Shown: piece after piece, positions 30,482-42,135 of the stretch | Layout: each line of letters begins with the position of its first letter | How positions within the stretch are numbered: the stretch's first letter is position 1 | Assembly (NCBI GenBank): GCA_963926055.1 | Contig: CAWUVK010000001.1 | Coordinates: forward strand, 248,001 to 312,000 | Source of the DNA: CAJXJP01 sp963926055 | GTDB taxonomy: Bacteria; Patescibacteriota; Gracilibacteria; BD1-5; UBA6164 | Length of the DNA stretch: 64,000 nucleotides | Reading direction: 5' to 3' | Made by a program: the position numbers and the translations under genes | Notes under the pieces: generated by a model | The model's database searches: none | The model's input: the letters and a program-made list of their open reading frames with translations, nothing else | Told to the model about the DNA's origin: nothing

Positions 30482-31249
30482 ATGTGAAGAAAACTACCAA
30501 AACCTCTTTCTTATAAAGAATTAGAACAAATGAGAAAAAATGCAAAAGTTCATAAAAAAGTTTTAGATACTATTCGTGAAGTTGTAAAACCTGGAATGAC
30601 AGCTGGTGAAATCGATAGACTTGCTGGGAAAATTACCCGTGATGCTGGAATGATTTGTGCATTTCGTGGTCAATATGGATTTCCAGGAAATATTTGTATT
30701 TCCGTAAATGACGTTATTGCTCATGGAGTACCATATGATGATTTAGTTTTTCAAGAATGAGATCTCGTAAATTTTGATTTCTGAGTAAAAGATAAACAAC
30801 TTGGTATATATACTGATTCAGGAATTACTTTAGTAATTTGAGGTGAAGATAAAAATCCAGTTGGAGCAGATATGATAGAAGTAACAAAAAAAGCTCTTTA
30901 CGCTGGTATTTCAAAAGCTACTGCTTGAAATACTATTGGTGACATTTGAGCAGCTGTACAAGAAGTTATTGATGCTTCTCCATACCATATTGTTCGTGAT
31001 TTATCAGGACATGGAATTGGAAGAAAAGTTCACGAAGAACCATATGTATATAATTATGGAACTCCAGGGACTGGTTTAAAACTCAAAGCTGGTATGACAA
31101 TAGCAATAGAACCATTAATTGGTGAAACTTCTGGTGAAATTCATCAAGAAGAATGAAGAGATGATATTTTTGTTTCTGATGGTTCACTTGGTTGTCAATA
31201 TGAACATTCTATTTTGATTACAGATGGTGAAGCTGAAATAATTATATAA
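30482..31249 (+). CDS. map: Methionine aminopeptidase, type I
   Basis: 255 residues. It removes the N-terminal Met from new proteins. Landmarks are VNDVIAHGVPYDD (active-site His), LVNFDFGVKDKQLGIYTDSGIT (two Asp metal ligands), LSGHGIGRKVHEEP (His ligand), AIEPLIG (Glu ligand) and YEHSILIT (Glu ligand). TGA encodes the second residue (MGRKL) and other glycines. The gene starts 23 bases after the secreted pair and ends in its own terminator; the usual secY-map-infA context is absent. Confidence 0.95.
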
Positions 31250-31250
31250 A

Positions 31251-31285
31251 AAAAAATCTAGAAAATATATTTTCTAGATTTTTTT
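31251..31285. terminator. Bidirectional terminator
   Basis: AAATCTAGAAAA pairs with TTTTCTAGATTT around TATA, with A/T runs on both sides. It separates map from the convergent pseudopilin gene. Confidence 0.9.
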
Positions 31286-32603
31286 ATTTTATCCAAATAG
31301 TTATTGATCTCCCGTCTTCCCATGGTTCACTGTAATCTCTCGAAGGAAATGTTTCATTTCATAATCTCCATACTCAATGGTATGGCCTAGATGGAAACCA
31401 AAAAATATCTATTAAATTTGTATCATAGGAAAAAGCAGTTCACATACTATGAGTAAAACTACCATTACCGTCTACCCATGCGTTCATTCTCACTAAATTA
31501 GAAGCTATTATCCTACTTCTGAAATCTTCTTGTGTGATTGTCGTTGTATTATTTTCTCAAACAGTAAAAGCATTTGCAAATTCATTTGTATTTTGATAAT
31601 GTCATATATTATCCCATTTATCTGGCGTAATTCTATCTGGTGTTGTTAAGATAGAATACCCTTCTTCTAATGAATAAGGTGTATATAATAAATGAAAAGT
31701 ATTTGCAGAAGGTGAAGTATAAATATAACGAATATCTAGAAAATCATTATTATTTATAATATCATCATAAACATAAAGCAATCATTTATCCGGTAAATGA
31801 TATTTTCATTTTCCTGTATACAAAGTCCAGCCTCATCCATCTCTTGTCATATCACAATATACAAGTTCTTTATTTTTTCATAATTGTAATAAATAATAAT
31901 CATCTTTTCATTGTAATTGAGAATTATTTTTCAATAAATCATTGCAGTTTGATTCTCCATTTATAAAAGAATTATTTTTTATTCATCAGATCATTGAAGG
32001 ATTTTGAATAATTTGAGTATTTAATACTAATTTTTTATTCAAAACTTCAGAAGAATTTTTTACATCGATTTCATTTAAACTTCCACTTTGAATAATAATT
32101 TCATTTGTAATTTCATCTAATAATATTCATAAAGCATCTCCACTAGTTTTTATATATTTATCTGTATTGTCTGCAAACGTTTTAGTTGGAAAAATATTTG
32201 CAACAGATTCTTGGTTTTCTAAAAATCATATTACTTGAAATTTATTTCTTGCGAGGTTTACTGCATATCAATACGGTTTTTTCGTAACTGGATCTAATCC
32301 ACCATCAAAAATATTTAGATCAGATTCTAAAATTTTTTGAGATAATTCACCTTGATATTGAAATATAGTTCCACTTGATGAAATATCTACTTTTTTATCC
32401 GGTAAAGGAAAGTCTATATTTTTAGTTCTATTTATTTCAAATGATTTTGAGATATTTTTTAAATCTGTTAATCTTACAGAATCTCTTCAAGAGCTTGCAT
32501 ATCATTGAAATGATATAAAGGCCACCGTTGCTAAAACAGCTAAAATCGTGATTACAACGATAAGCTCTACCAGTGTAAATGCTTTATTAGAATTGTTTTT
32601 CAT
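31284..32603 (-). CDS. Type IV pseudopilin with fibrinogen-related C-terminal motif (copy 3)
   Basis: 439 residues. It begins with a type IV pilin-like N-terminus (KAFTLVELIVVITILAVLAT): a prepilin peptidase site before FTLVE, Glu at +5 and a long hydrophobic helix. The stem domain (residues ~40-200) is shared with the gene at 33865. The C-terminal part contains LVYCDMTRDGGGWTLYTG near residue 245, the opening signature of fibrinogen-related (FReD) domains (CDM...GGGWT), then a ~190-residue unique head with PSRPYHGVWRLGNETFPSRD. It is exported and built into a pilus or pseudopilus; a ligand-binding head is inferred. Confidence 0.82.
32341..32467. repeat. 127-bp exact duplication, copy A
   Basis: Identical, base for base, to 34901-35027. 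It lies in the stem-coding part of the pseudopilin genes at 31284 and 33865, whereas the heads differ. This suggests recent duplication or gene conversion. Confidence 0.9.
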
Positions 32604-32630
32604 GTTATCGGACTTCAAATTATTAATAAA

Positions 32631-33848
32631 TTATTCACATCATAAACGCATACCTGTAACAAAATGGTCTTTATCAGTTGTTAAAGAATTATATCCTAAA
32701 TACCAGAAGAAAAATGTAAATTCTTTATCTATAAGTCATTTTACTTGTTCTAATCTCCATGTTCTTCCATCTACTATTTTTGTATCTAACACTTCAGGGT
32801 GAGGACGAACATCATTAAATAAAAACCAGCGATTTCCGTCCGGATATCTAAATTCTTGCCTAAAAAGATTATCAGTATTATTATATGAAATCCATGCCCT
32901 CATAGTAATAGTTTTTCCAGTTTGACAGGTTCATGTATTAGATATTCTCATTACATATTGTGTTCACTCTCATCATTTTTGATGTATAACATATCCTGAT
33001 TCTACAGGAGAATTCATAGCAACAATATTACTTGTTGGATTACTTGCTGTATAAATATTAACATTATTTCCATCAATTAAATCTCATGTTTGAACTAACT
33101 CATCAGTAATAATATATTCCGGATGGCTAAAATCACAATATACTTCTCTTTTTCATGATACTTCAGATGAAGAATATATTTCATAAATTCCACTTTTAAC
33201 CGTTCCATTTTCATACAATCTACTACAATTTGCATTTGGAAGTGCTCATATAAGTGTCGATCATGTTCATTCTATAACCTTGATATTAGAAATATAGGAT
33301 TGTAGTTCTTGTGTAGTGGTTACTAAATCTATATCTATTGAAATCGGATTATTGGTATCTTTTTCTAGCAAAATTCCTATTTTATCTCATTTTGTTTGGA
33401 AATATTTATCTAAATTATTTGCAAAAATTTCATTCGTATTAATTTTTTTTGATAATTTTTGTTGCTCAAAAAACATCCCTAATTGAAATTTAGTTTTTTG
33501 TGGATTTCTCGCATACACTACTCAACTTCAAGTGACAGGGTCAAATCATCCATTAAATACTCATATATTTGATAGTTGATTTTCGGACAATGTTCATTGA
33601 GAAAATATTATTGTACCACTAGCTGTAACATTTACCATGTTTTTTCAGTCTGGAATATTTTTATTTTGTGTTAGCTGTAAGTTTAGTGCTTGTGTAATTG
33701 ATTTCATATCAGTAAGTCTCACTGAATCTCTTCAAGAGCTTGCATATCATTGAAAAGAAATAAAAGCCACCGTTGCTAAAACGGCTAAAATCGTGATTAC
33801 AACGATAAGCTCTACCAGTGTAAATGCTTTATTGTTTTGCGTTTTCAT
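32631..33848 (-). CDS. Type IV pseudopilin with CDF-type head (copy 2)
   Basis: 405 residues. The same N-terminal pilin signature is present (MKTQNNKAFTLVELIVVITI). The stem region is diverged from its two neighbours. Residues ~235 on contain REVYCDFSHPEYII, a weaker fibrinogen-type start, and the last ~170 residues form a distinct head (TQYVMRISNTGTCQTGKTI; GRTWRLEQVKGLIDKEF). Upstream and downstream neighbours are paralogues. TGA glycines occur in the pilin helix region (SFQGYASSGRDS). Confidence 0.8.
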
Positions 33849-33864
33849 GTTTTATCTTTAAAAA

Positions 33865-35163
33865 TTACCTTACATAAACTTTCACTTCTTGCCACTGAGC
33901 GATGGATAATCAAGATGAGGTTTTAATATCATAATTATCCGGATCTCATGGATAACAGTTATGAGTACCTCAAATTCATAATTCAATTCTTTCAGTAGGT
34001 GTGAGCTGTGTAAAAACATCTGATCAATTAGGATTACAAATATACATTTGATTTGTGTAAGCAATATTTCTCCCATTTGCAAAAATTCTAAAAGAATTTC
34101 CATATCAATATAACATATTATTTACCATTGTAGTTTGATTTCAATTTAAATCAGTAAATAGAGCTCTAGGATCTAATGCATCAGTTACATTATCTAAATC
34201 GTTATAAATTTTTCTGAAAGTTCTATCTAATATTGCAGTATTTGAAAGTCTTTCTATATGATAATCTGGCAAATGGTATGGATTTGCATATATTTCTTGA
34301 AATACAATACTTCCACTCAGAGCCAATTTTTCATTTGTTTGTAGATTTGCTATTGCTTCAGATGGGAGTCATTCCCATACTAAAGTCCATCCACCTCAGT
34401 GATTTCCCATATCACAATATACTTCAAATTCTTCTCAGTCCGTATTTGTTGGGTTAATAAAATACATGCCACTTCATTTTGAATTTCAAGATTCTAGTAG
34501 AGTTTTACAACTTGCATTAGGATTAAATCTCGATAAAAATTGTCATTGAAGAGTTTCTTTATCAGCAAGTATAATTTCATTTTGAATACTTAACATTTTA
34601 TAAGTATTTGTGTCAGATTCTATATCTATTTCTAAGGTTTCATTATCGTCTAATATAATTTCATTATTTGTTTCATCTAATAAAATCCCTAATGCATCTC
34701 AACTAGATTTTACATATTTATCTGTATTGTCTGCAAATGTTTTAGTTAGAGAAACATTTGTAACAGACTCTTGGTTTTCTAAAAATCAGATTATTTGAAA
34801 CTTATTTCTTGCAGCATTAATAGCATAACCATATGGTTGATCTGTAACCGGATCAAGTCAACCATCAAATATATTTAGATCTGATTCTAAAATATTTTGA
34901 GATAATTCACCTTGATATTGAAATATAGTTCCACTTGATGAAATATCTACTTTTTTATCCGGTAAAGGAAAGTCTATATTTTTAGTTCTATTTATTTCAA
35001 ATGATTTTGAGATATTTTTTAAATCTGCCAATCTGACTGAATCTCTACTCAAGCTAGCATACCCTTGAAATGATATAAATGCAACTGTTGCGAGAACGGC
35101 TAAAATCGTGATTACCACGATGAGTTCTACGAGCGTAAAAGCTCTATTATTTTGTGTTTTCAT
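33865..35163 (-). CDS. Type IV pseudopilin with fibrinogen-related C-terminal motif (copy 1)
   Basis: 432 residues, the first gene of the tandem array. It has the pilin N-terminus (RAFTLVELIVVITILAVLA) and the stem shared with the copy at 31284. From about residue 250 it reads FEVYCDMGNHGGGWTLVWEG, matching the FReD opening. The head (residues ~270-432) has LSNTAILDRTFRKIYNDLDN and ends QWQEVKVYVR. The head sequence differs from the other two copies. Export by a type IV pilus or type II-like machine is expected; no pilus assembly gene lies in the window. Confidence 0.82.
34901..35027. repeat. 127-bp exact duplication, copy B
   Basis: Second copy of the sequence at 32341-32467, in the stem-coding part of the first pseudopilin gene. 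Similarity continues beyond both ends at lower identity, including the N-terminal pilin coding region. Confidence 0.9.
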
Positions 35164-35233
35164 GTTTTGTAAGTTTTGTTTTAATTACAATGATAATATA
35201 CCTAAATACTCAAAAAATTGAAATTTAAATATA

Positions 35234-35261
35234 TTGACAATATTTTATTCTTTTTTATGAA
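35234..35261 (+). promoter_or_regulatory. Putative promoter of the xer gene
   Basis: TTGACA at 35234-35239 and TATGAA at 35256-35261, 16 bases apart, in the region between the divergent pseudopilin and xer genes. The ~85-base leader that follows is AT-rich with no clear structure. Confidence 0.4.
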
Positions 35262-35346
35262 AAAATTAATAAATTTTATTTTTTTTGAAATTTAATTACA
35301 CTAAAAACAATATGTTCACATAATAAATATTATTTTAATACAAGAT

Positions 35347-36270
35347 ATGAATTTTAAAGAAGCTCATGACGCATTTCTCGATTATCTAGAAGTTATTAAA
35401 AATCAATCTCCTAGAACCGTAGAACAATACGACAGACATTTACGTAAATTTTGAGAATATTTAGAAGATAAAAATATTGATTCTTATAATTATTGAGTGG
35501 AAAAAATTGATCTAAAAATAGCAGATTGATTTAGGACCTATATTCATAAAAATGCAAAAAAAATACTTTCTATAAAAACAGCAAATGCTTATATGATTAC
35601 GTTGAGAAGTTTCTTAAAATATTTAGAAAAAAAATGATTTAAAAGCCTTTCCCCCACAGCAATAGATTTAATCAAAGCAGAAGACAGACAAGTGGAATAT
35701 CTTACTACTGAAGAACTAGAAAGATTATTTGCCAGTGTAAACACTAATACACTTATTTGAACCAGAGATTTAGCAATTATGGAATGTATTTATTCTACAG
35801 GATTGAGAATCTCAGAACTCACAAATCTCAACAGAAAAGATATAAATCTCAAAAGAAAAGAATTTGCCGTTCGTGGGAAATGAAAAAAAGTAAGGAGTGT
35901 ATTTCTCACAAAACATGCAGCAAATCTCATCGAAAATTATTTAGAAAAAAGAACTGATAACTTAGAACCTCTCTTTATTAGACATAATATCAAGATAGCT
36001 GATATAGATAATTTCGAAAGTGAAAATGTAAGACTTTCTCGTTTTTTCATAACTTCGATGGTAAAAAAATATGCAACAAAAGCATTTATTTTAAAAAATA
36101 TTTCAGCTCATACTCTCAGACATAGCTTTGCCACTACCCTTTTAAATGCAGGAGCAGATTTAAGAGCCATTCAAGAAATGCTTGGTCACGCAAGTATCAC
36201 AACCACTCAAGTCTATACACATGTAGCAAATCCAAAATTAAAAGAAATCCATAATAAATTTATGAAATAA
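35347..36270 (+). CDS. xerC: Tyrosine recombinase XerC/XerD-like
   Basis: 307 residues, typical length. An N-terminal SAM-like core-binding domain (LDYLEVIKNQSPRTVEQYDRHL) precedes the catalytic domain. Catalytic residues are R in STGLRISEL, K in the RGKGKKVRSVFL loop, H-x-x-R in HTLRHSFAT, H in LGHASITTT, and Tyr in TQVYTHV. Chromosome dimer resolution is the default role. No mobile-element genes flank it. TGA glycines occur (RKFGEYL, TLIGTRDL, RGKGKK). It is followed by an MFS gene 20 bases on. Confidence 0.93.
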
Positions 36271-36290
36271 ATAAATAAATATATAAAAAT

Positions 36291-37454
36291 ATGAATAGAA
36301 ATATAACAATTGCATATGTCAGTAGTTTTTTATGATCACTTACTTTTTCACTTCCGATTTGGTTAGTGTTTTTCACCAGTTATTTACATTTTTGAATATC
36401 TGTTTCTATATTTTTATGAGTTTTATCTGGACTTATTTCAATGGTATTTGAAGTTTTGACCTGAAGTTGGGCTGACAGATACGGAAGAAAAAAATTATTA
36501 TTAATTGCAATGATTCTATGAATTGTCTGATGAAGCTTCTATTTATGGGCAGATAAAATATATTTATTTATTATTTCATCAATCATAATTTGATTTTCTC
36601 GGGCTATTAGTTCTGGAAATTTTGATGCGCTTATTCATGATTATTTAGAAGAAAAATGAGAGGAGATTGAATTTAAAAAAATTCAGGCAAATCAGTATAT
36701 TTTATTATTTCTTTGAAGATGAGTTTCTTGAGTATTAGGCTGATATTTTTATAGTTATAATGAATTATTGCCGTATTGATTATGATTAATATTATCTTGT
36801 ATTATTTTTATATTGTTTCTTTGAATTATAGAACCAAAACAAAATTATTCACAAGAAGTGAATGATTATCAACATATTAAAACATGATTCAATTTTTTAA
36901 TTGAAAATAAAAAATTATTATACTTTATTTTTTTATGAGGTTTTATTTTTACCTGAATATCAAATATTTATTGGTTTAGTTATCAAGAATATATGAAAAC
37001 AGTCTGATTTAATATTATTCAAATTTGATATATTTATTCATCAATTGCTCTTTTTAGCGCTTTTTGAGCATTTATAATTAAAAAATTAAAGGATGATTTT
37101 TCTAGTTATACTCTTGTAAGAATTATTTTATATTTATTATCAATAGCGACTGTATTATTTATTTATATGGAAAGTTATTACGCATTAATTCCAATATTTT
37201 TTATGTGAATACTCAGCTGAACAATTATGACAGTATGAAATACGTATTTAGTTCATAAATCTCCTAAGACTCATAAATCAACCATTTTATCGATTTTTTC
37301 TATGAGTGTTTCGTTTTGATATTTCATTTTTTCAGCTATAGCATGATTTTTTATCTGAAAACTATGACTCGCTCAGACGTATGTGTATATTCCATTTATG
37401 TTAATTTTAATATTATGAGTAGATTTTATATTTTTTAGAAAAAAATATAATTAA
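36291..37454 (+). CDS. Major facilitator superfamily transporter
   Basis: 387 residues with ~12 transmembrane helices. The MFS loop 2-3 motif is visible as GSWADRYGRKK, with TGA for the first glycine. A second half begins near residue 205 (NKKLLYFIFLWGFIFTG). Most glycines, including those in helices, are TGA codons, with few GGN. The substrate is unknown; family members export drugs or import small solutes. It lies 20 bases after xerC and ends in a shared terminator. Confidence 0.85.
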
Positions 37455-37497
37455 AAAAAAGAAGATATTGCTAAACAATAGCAATATCTTCTTTTTT
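37455..37497. terminator. Bidirectional terminator
   Basis: GAAGATATTGCTA pairs with TAGCAATATCTTC around AACAA. The stop codon of the minus-strand HAD gene (37471-37473) is inside the stem. Confidence 0.9.
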
Positions 37498-38400
37498 CAT
37501 TTCGAAAATTAAATCTTTTCTTTCGAAAATTAAATGATAATTCACATCTTCTACTTTTGTATCATCATAAACTTGAATAACTTTTTTATCAGGATTTACA
37601 AAATAAAAATCTTTATTTTTATTTAAATGAAAACTGATTCAAAAATCTGAACTGGTATCTCACATTCATCCTAAAACTCCAGTGAGGATTTCTTTTTGCT
37701 GTAAAAGTTGGATAAATTTTGATTTATGAGGAGCTCACCAAAGTGGAGTTAATACAAAATTATGAATATTTATTTTTGTACCAAATCAATAAATATTATT
37801 TGCTGCAGCTGGAGAAATATTTTTTTCGATATATTCTTTGAGTATTTCTAAGTAAATATCAAAAATAAAATTCGGTGCTCAAGAAATAAACATAAATTTT
37901 TTCCCTGAGTCTAAAACTTCTTTGAGTTTTTGAAATGAAAATCTATATGGATTTACCTTTTCTTTTTGTCTGAAGCTATTTTTTAAATATATCTTATACT
38001 CTTGCCAAGAAACTAATTCCCTATGCTTAATGAGTAAATAAATACCTGCGTGGAGATATTCTGCAAATGGAACTTCTTTATTGTATGCTTGCTTTTCTAA
38101 AATATCAAAATATTGTAAATCTTTGAGAAATTCTGAGTATTTATTTACGTCGCATTGTAAAATATCTTGTTTTTTTACAAATTTTACAAATAAAGAAAAA
38201 GCTTCTTTTTGTAAAGTCCCTCTAAAGAATGTTCCGTCTAAATCTGATAAAAAATATTCTCCCTTTGGTAATTTATCTATTTTTTGAGTGTAATATTCTT
38301 CTTGTAAAAAATCTTCACAAAATGATATTCATAAAATTTCTAAAATATCTTTTTTGTTATTTTTTGATTTTAACTCTTCGATTGCCGTTTGTAACTCCAT
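37471..38400 (-). CDS. HAD-superfamily phosphatase (SerB-like type)
   Basis: 309 residues. Motif I is YFLSDLDGTFFRGTLQ near residue 50 (the DxDxT nucleophile), motif II is KFMFISGAPNFIFDIY (S), motif III a lysine in the APHKSKF region, and motif IV GMGDTSSDFGISF. A long helical cap separates motifs I and II, as in PSP/SerB-like HADs. It may dephosphorylate phosphoserine or a related small molecule; its C-terminal 60 residues do not match a known domain. Several TGA glycines (for example GMGDTS). Confidence 0.78.
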
Positions 38401-38507
38401 AAAAAATATTTAAAAAATAACTCCCTCCAGTTTTTAAGTATAAAAGATTTTCTAAAAAAAGAAAATTTACTATAATAAAATAAATAATATTTAAGATTAT
38501 ATTGAGA

Positions 38508-39032
38508 ATGAAACTAATAATTGGTTTATGAAATCCGTGAGAAAAATACACACTTACCAGACATAACGTAGGATTTTTATTTCTAGACTATTATAAACAA
38601 AAAAATAATTTTTGAGAATTTCAATTTGAATCAAAATTTAAAGCTGAAATCTCAAGTTGAATCTATGAATGAGAAAAATGTATTCTCGTGAAACCTCAAA
38701 CTTTTATGAACCTGAGTGGTGAAGCTGTACAAAAAATAACCCATTATTATAAAGTAGAAAAACAAGATTGGGTCGTAGTATATGATGATATAAGTTTAGA
38801 TTTTTGAAAAATTCGATTCAGAGAAAAATGAAGTGCTGGAGGTCAAAATGGAATAAAAGATATTATTTCTAAGTTTGATCAAGAATTTAATAGAATAAAG
38901 ATTTGAGTCTGACAAGATAAAAGATACGATTTAAGTGACTGGGTTTTATCAAAATTTCTAGAAGAAGAACAAATAGATTTGGATAATGAAATATTTCCAG
39001 AATCAGAAGCATTATTACATGAAAAATTTTAA
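38508..39032 (+). CDS. pth: Peptidyl-tRNA hydrolase
   Basis: 174 residues. It recycles peptidyl-tRNA. Conserved parts are LIIGLGNPGEKYTLTRHNVGF (catalytic His), VKPQTFMNLSGEAV, VVYDDISLDFGKIRFREKGSAGG and RIKIGVGQD. Where most enzymes have GGHNG and GIGHP, this one has GGQNG and GVGQD, so two histidines of the substrate site are glutamine. The catalytic His and Asp remain. Only 1 base separates it from murC, so the two are co-transcribed. Confidence 0.93.
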
Positions 39033-39033
39033 T

Positions 39034-40359
39034 ATGGATAAGAAAAAAATATATATAATTTGAGCTGGATGAATATGAGTTTCTGCAATTGCTCGTTATT
39101 ATAATGAAAATTGATATGAAGTTTTAGCGAGTGATTCAACACAATCTCAACTAACTCAAACGTTACAATCAGAGTGAATCGATATTATTATTTGAGCAGA
39201 TAAAAATAGGATAGATAATTCTTTTCAAAAAGTAATTTATACAGAAGCTGTCAAAACATCTCAAGAAGAAATAGCAAAAGCTATAGAACTTTGAATTCAA
39301 ATACAAACATATCCTGAAGCACTTGCACAAATTGCAAATAATAAAAAACTCATAGCTGTTTGTTGAACACATGGAAAATCTACAACGACAAGTTTAGTAA
39401 GTATCATGATGAAAAATTCTAAAGTTTGAATAAATGCAGTTATTGGAACTTTATTAAAAGAATTTAATGGGAAAAATACACATTTTTCTAATAGTGATTT
39501 TTTCGCAATTGAAGCGTGTGAATACAAAAGATCATTTTTAAAATATACACCTGAATTTCTCATAATTACCAATATAGAGGTCGATCATCTTGATTACTAT
39601 AAAGATGAAAAAGATTATATTTCAGCTTACAATGAAATGATAGATAAGGTAAAACCTGGTGGTTATGTGATTTATAATGGACAAGATAAAAATTGTCTAC
39701 AATTAAAAATAAGAGAAGATTTAGAATATATAAATCTATCAAACTGAGAATATATTCAACAAAATAATCACCATAAAATACCTCACATAAACATGCAAGT
39801 TCCTGGGAATCATATATTATTTGACGCGCATTTAGCTTATTGTTTAGGAAAAATAGTAAACATACCTGATCAAGAAATAATTTCAAGTCTAGAAAAATAT
39901 TCCGGAGTTTGGAGGAGAATGGAAATATTATGAAAAACACAAAATAATAATCTTGTATATAGTGATTATGGACATCATCCTACAGAAATTATTCTCACAC
40001 TCCAAGCTATTAAAAATAAATATTCTAATAAAAGAATTATAACTATTTTCCAACCACATCAATACAGTAGAACTATCGAATTATTAGAAGATTTTAAAAC
40101 ATCTTTTCATGATACACATACACTTGTAGTTCCAAATATTTATGAATCAAGAGATTCTAAAGAAGATATGGAAACTATGAATGCTCAAATATTTTTAGAT
40201 TCGATACAACATGATGATAAAATACACTGAGTAAATTTAGAATATACTCAAAAAATTATTTCACATTTAGACGAAAAATATTCTCAAGAAGCCGTTATTA
40301 TATTACTCTGAGCTTGAGATGTAGATAATTTAAGATATTCAATAGATTTCACAAAATAA
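39034..40359 (+). CDS. murC: UDP-N-acetylmuramate--L-alanine ligase (MurC)
   Basis: 441 residues. It adds L-Ala to UDP-MurNAc in peptidoglycan synthesis. A Rossmann start IYIIGAGGIGVSAIARYY leads to the ATP-binding CGTHGKSTTTSL, where one glycine is TGA. Central-domain NIEVDHLDYY and ligase-domain YSDYGHHPTEI are characteristic of MurC. It is a little shorter than E. coli MurC (~490). The only peptidoglycan gene in the window, it is coupled to pth. Confidence 0.93.
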
Positions 40360-40363
40360 AAAA

Positions 40364-40402
40364 AATAAGTTCCCGGGAAATTTCCCGGGAACTTATTTTT
40401 TT
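40364..40402. terminator. CCCGGGA-type bidirectional terminator
   Basis: A perfect 34-bp palindrome, 17 + 17 bases centred on TTCCCGGGAAA|TTTCCCGGGAA and extended by AATAAG/CTTATT, followed by T-runs on both strands. It separates murC and secD. Confidence 0.93.
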
Positions 40403-41991
40403 TATTTTTTCATTCCGATAAATGAATTTTTATTTTTTGATGTTTTTGCGAGTAAAATAAGTAATACTCTAGAAATCCACATGGCAGAAAATAGAGAAAC
40501 AACTATACCAATAGCAAGCATAAAACCAAAACCTTTGATCATATTTACACCAAATACAAAAAGTATAAGTGCTACTATTAAACCTGTGAAATTTGAATCC
40601 CATATAGCAGACCAAGATTGTTTAAAACCAATAGTAGTAGAATCAACGAGATTTTTACCTTTTTTTAACTCTACTTTAATTCTTTCAAAAATAAGTATAT
40701 TAGCATCAATTGCCATACCAATTGAGAGAATTAACCCTGCAATAGAAGCAAGTGTTAAAACTACTCCAAATCCTTTAATAATAGTTAAAACTAAAATTAT
40801 ATAGAGTAATAATGCTATACTTGCAATTAATCCTGAAAATCTATAAATACTAATCAAGAAAATAAAAATAATTATAAATCCAGATATTCAAGCAATTACT
40901 AATTTTTCTAATGATTCTGCTCAAATTTTTGAATCAATAGTTTTTTCACTCGTTAAATAAATTGGAGCTGGAACAACTCAAGTATTTATATCATTTGATA
41001 ATTTTTTTGCTTCTTCTCAAGTATAAGAACCCGTTATAACTGCTTTCCCTGTAAGAATTGGTTGATTTACATTTGGAGCAGTAAGGAGTTCTCAACCTAC
41101 AAAAATTGCTATTTGTTGGCCTGTTAATCTTGTAGTAAGTTCACCAAATATTTTTGCACCTTCAGTATTAAATACTAGTTCAACCATCGCATTAAAATTT
41201 TGATCGTATTGAACTGATGAAGTTACAAAATATTTATCATTTAAAATTCTTCCTTGACTATCAGCTGCAGGTTTCCACATTGAAGGTTCTTTTGAAACAA
41301 AAATATATTCATATACAGTTCCCTCTAAGTCAGATAATACAAGATAACCATTTTCAGTTTCTATAATTTCTTTTGATTTCAATTCATCGATTTGATATAA
41401 ATCTCAGATATTTCCTGATTCTCAAATTTCTACATTTTCATAATTATTTTGAAATTTTTCTGCAGTAAGAGAAAATTTATATTCAGAAGTTTCGAGTTCT
41501 TGAATTACATCTGTGGCAATTTGATATCTTTTTTCTATATCTTCTTGTGTGATCTCATTCCTTATTTCTTTGAATTCTATTTTAACTACTTTTCAAATGG
41601 CTTCTTTTGCTCTTTGAATATTTTCATTATTTTCAAAATTAGAATTCCCTTTTAGTGGAATTTGAACAATAATATGTTTTTCTCCAGCATATGTGGCAGT
41701 TGTAATTACTGAATCATTAATTTTAAGTGTTTCAACTCTTTTATCAATAATAGATTTTAAACCTTCTACAATCTCATTCTCACGAGCATTATTATACCCT
41801 TCTTCTTGAGAAGCTTCTGATAAATCAACTTTATAATCTAGTTCAATTCAACCTTGAAGATCTAAACCAAGTCTATAATCTTTTCCAGTAAATGGCATTT
41901 GAATACCATAATTTGACCATGGAAAAATATAAATAAATAATAACCCTCCTGTAATGAGAATAAATAATAGTCTGAATAATAAGTTTTTCAT
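40402..41991 (-). CDS. secD: Protein translocase subunit SecD
   Basis: 529 residues. The N-terminal helix and YRLGLDLQGG-like segment, a periplasmic P1-type domain and six C-terminal helices are typical. The latter hold the family signatures IAGLILSIGMAIDANILIFERIK (SecD D4-type motif) and SAIWDSNFTGLI. It works with SecF to help late protein export. No secF follows; the gene abuts the convergent murC terminator. The start is MKNLLFRLLFILIT (an upstream ORF extension reads as non-coding). Confidence 0.92.
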
Positions 41992-42085
41992 AAAATTAAC
42001 AACAAAAATTAAATACGATTTTTTCGCAACATTACACAAATTATAAGAAAATATTCTAAAAGTAAATTTTTTCTTTATATTTCCA

Positions 42086-42120
42086 CAAAAAAGTACCGTT
42101 AACCTATTGGTTCCGGTACT
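42086..42120 (-). terminator. Intrinsic terminator of rlmN
   Basis: AGTACCG..AACC pairs with GGTT.CGGTACT around TATT, with A6 on the left giving a T-run on the minus strand. Confidence 0.85.
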
Positions 42121-42135
42121 GAAATTTCCTCTATT

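Noticed and set aside
41992..42060. Upstream extension of SecD (MCNVAKKSYL...)
   Set aside because: The internal Met starts a normal SecD signal-anchor; the extension is AT-rich and not family-like.
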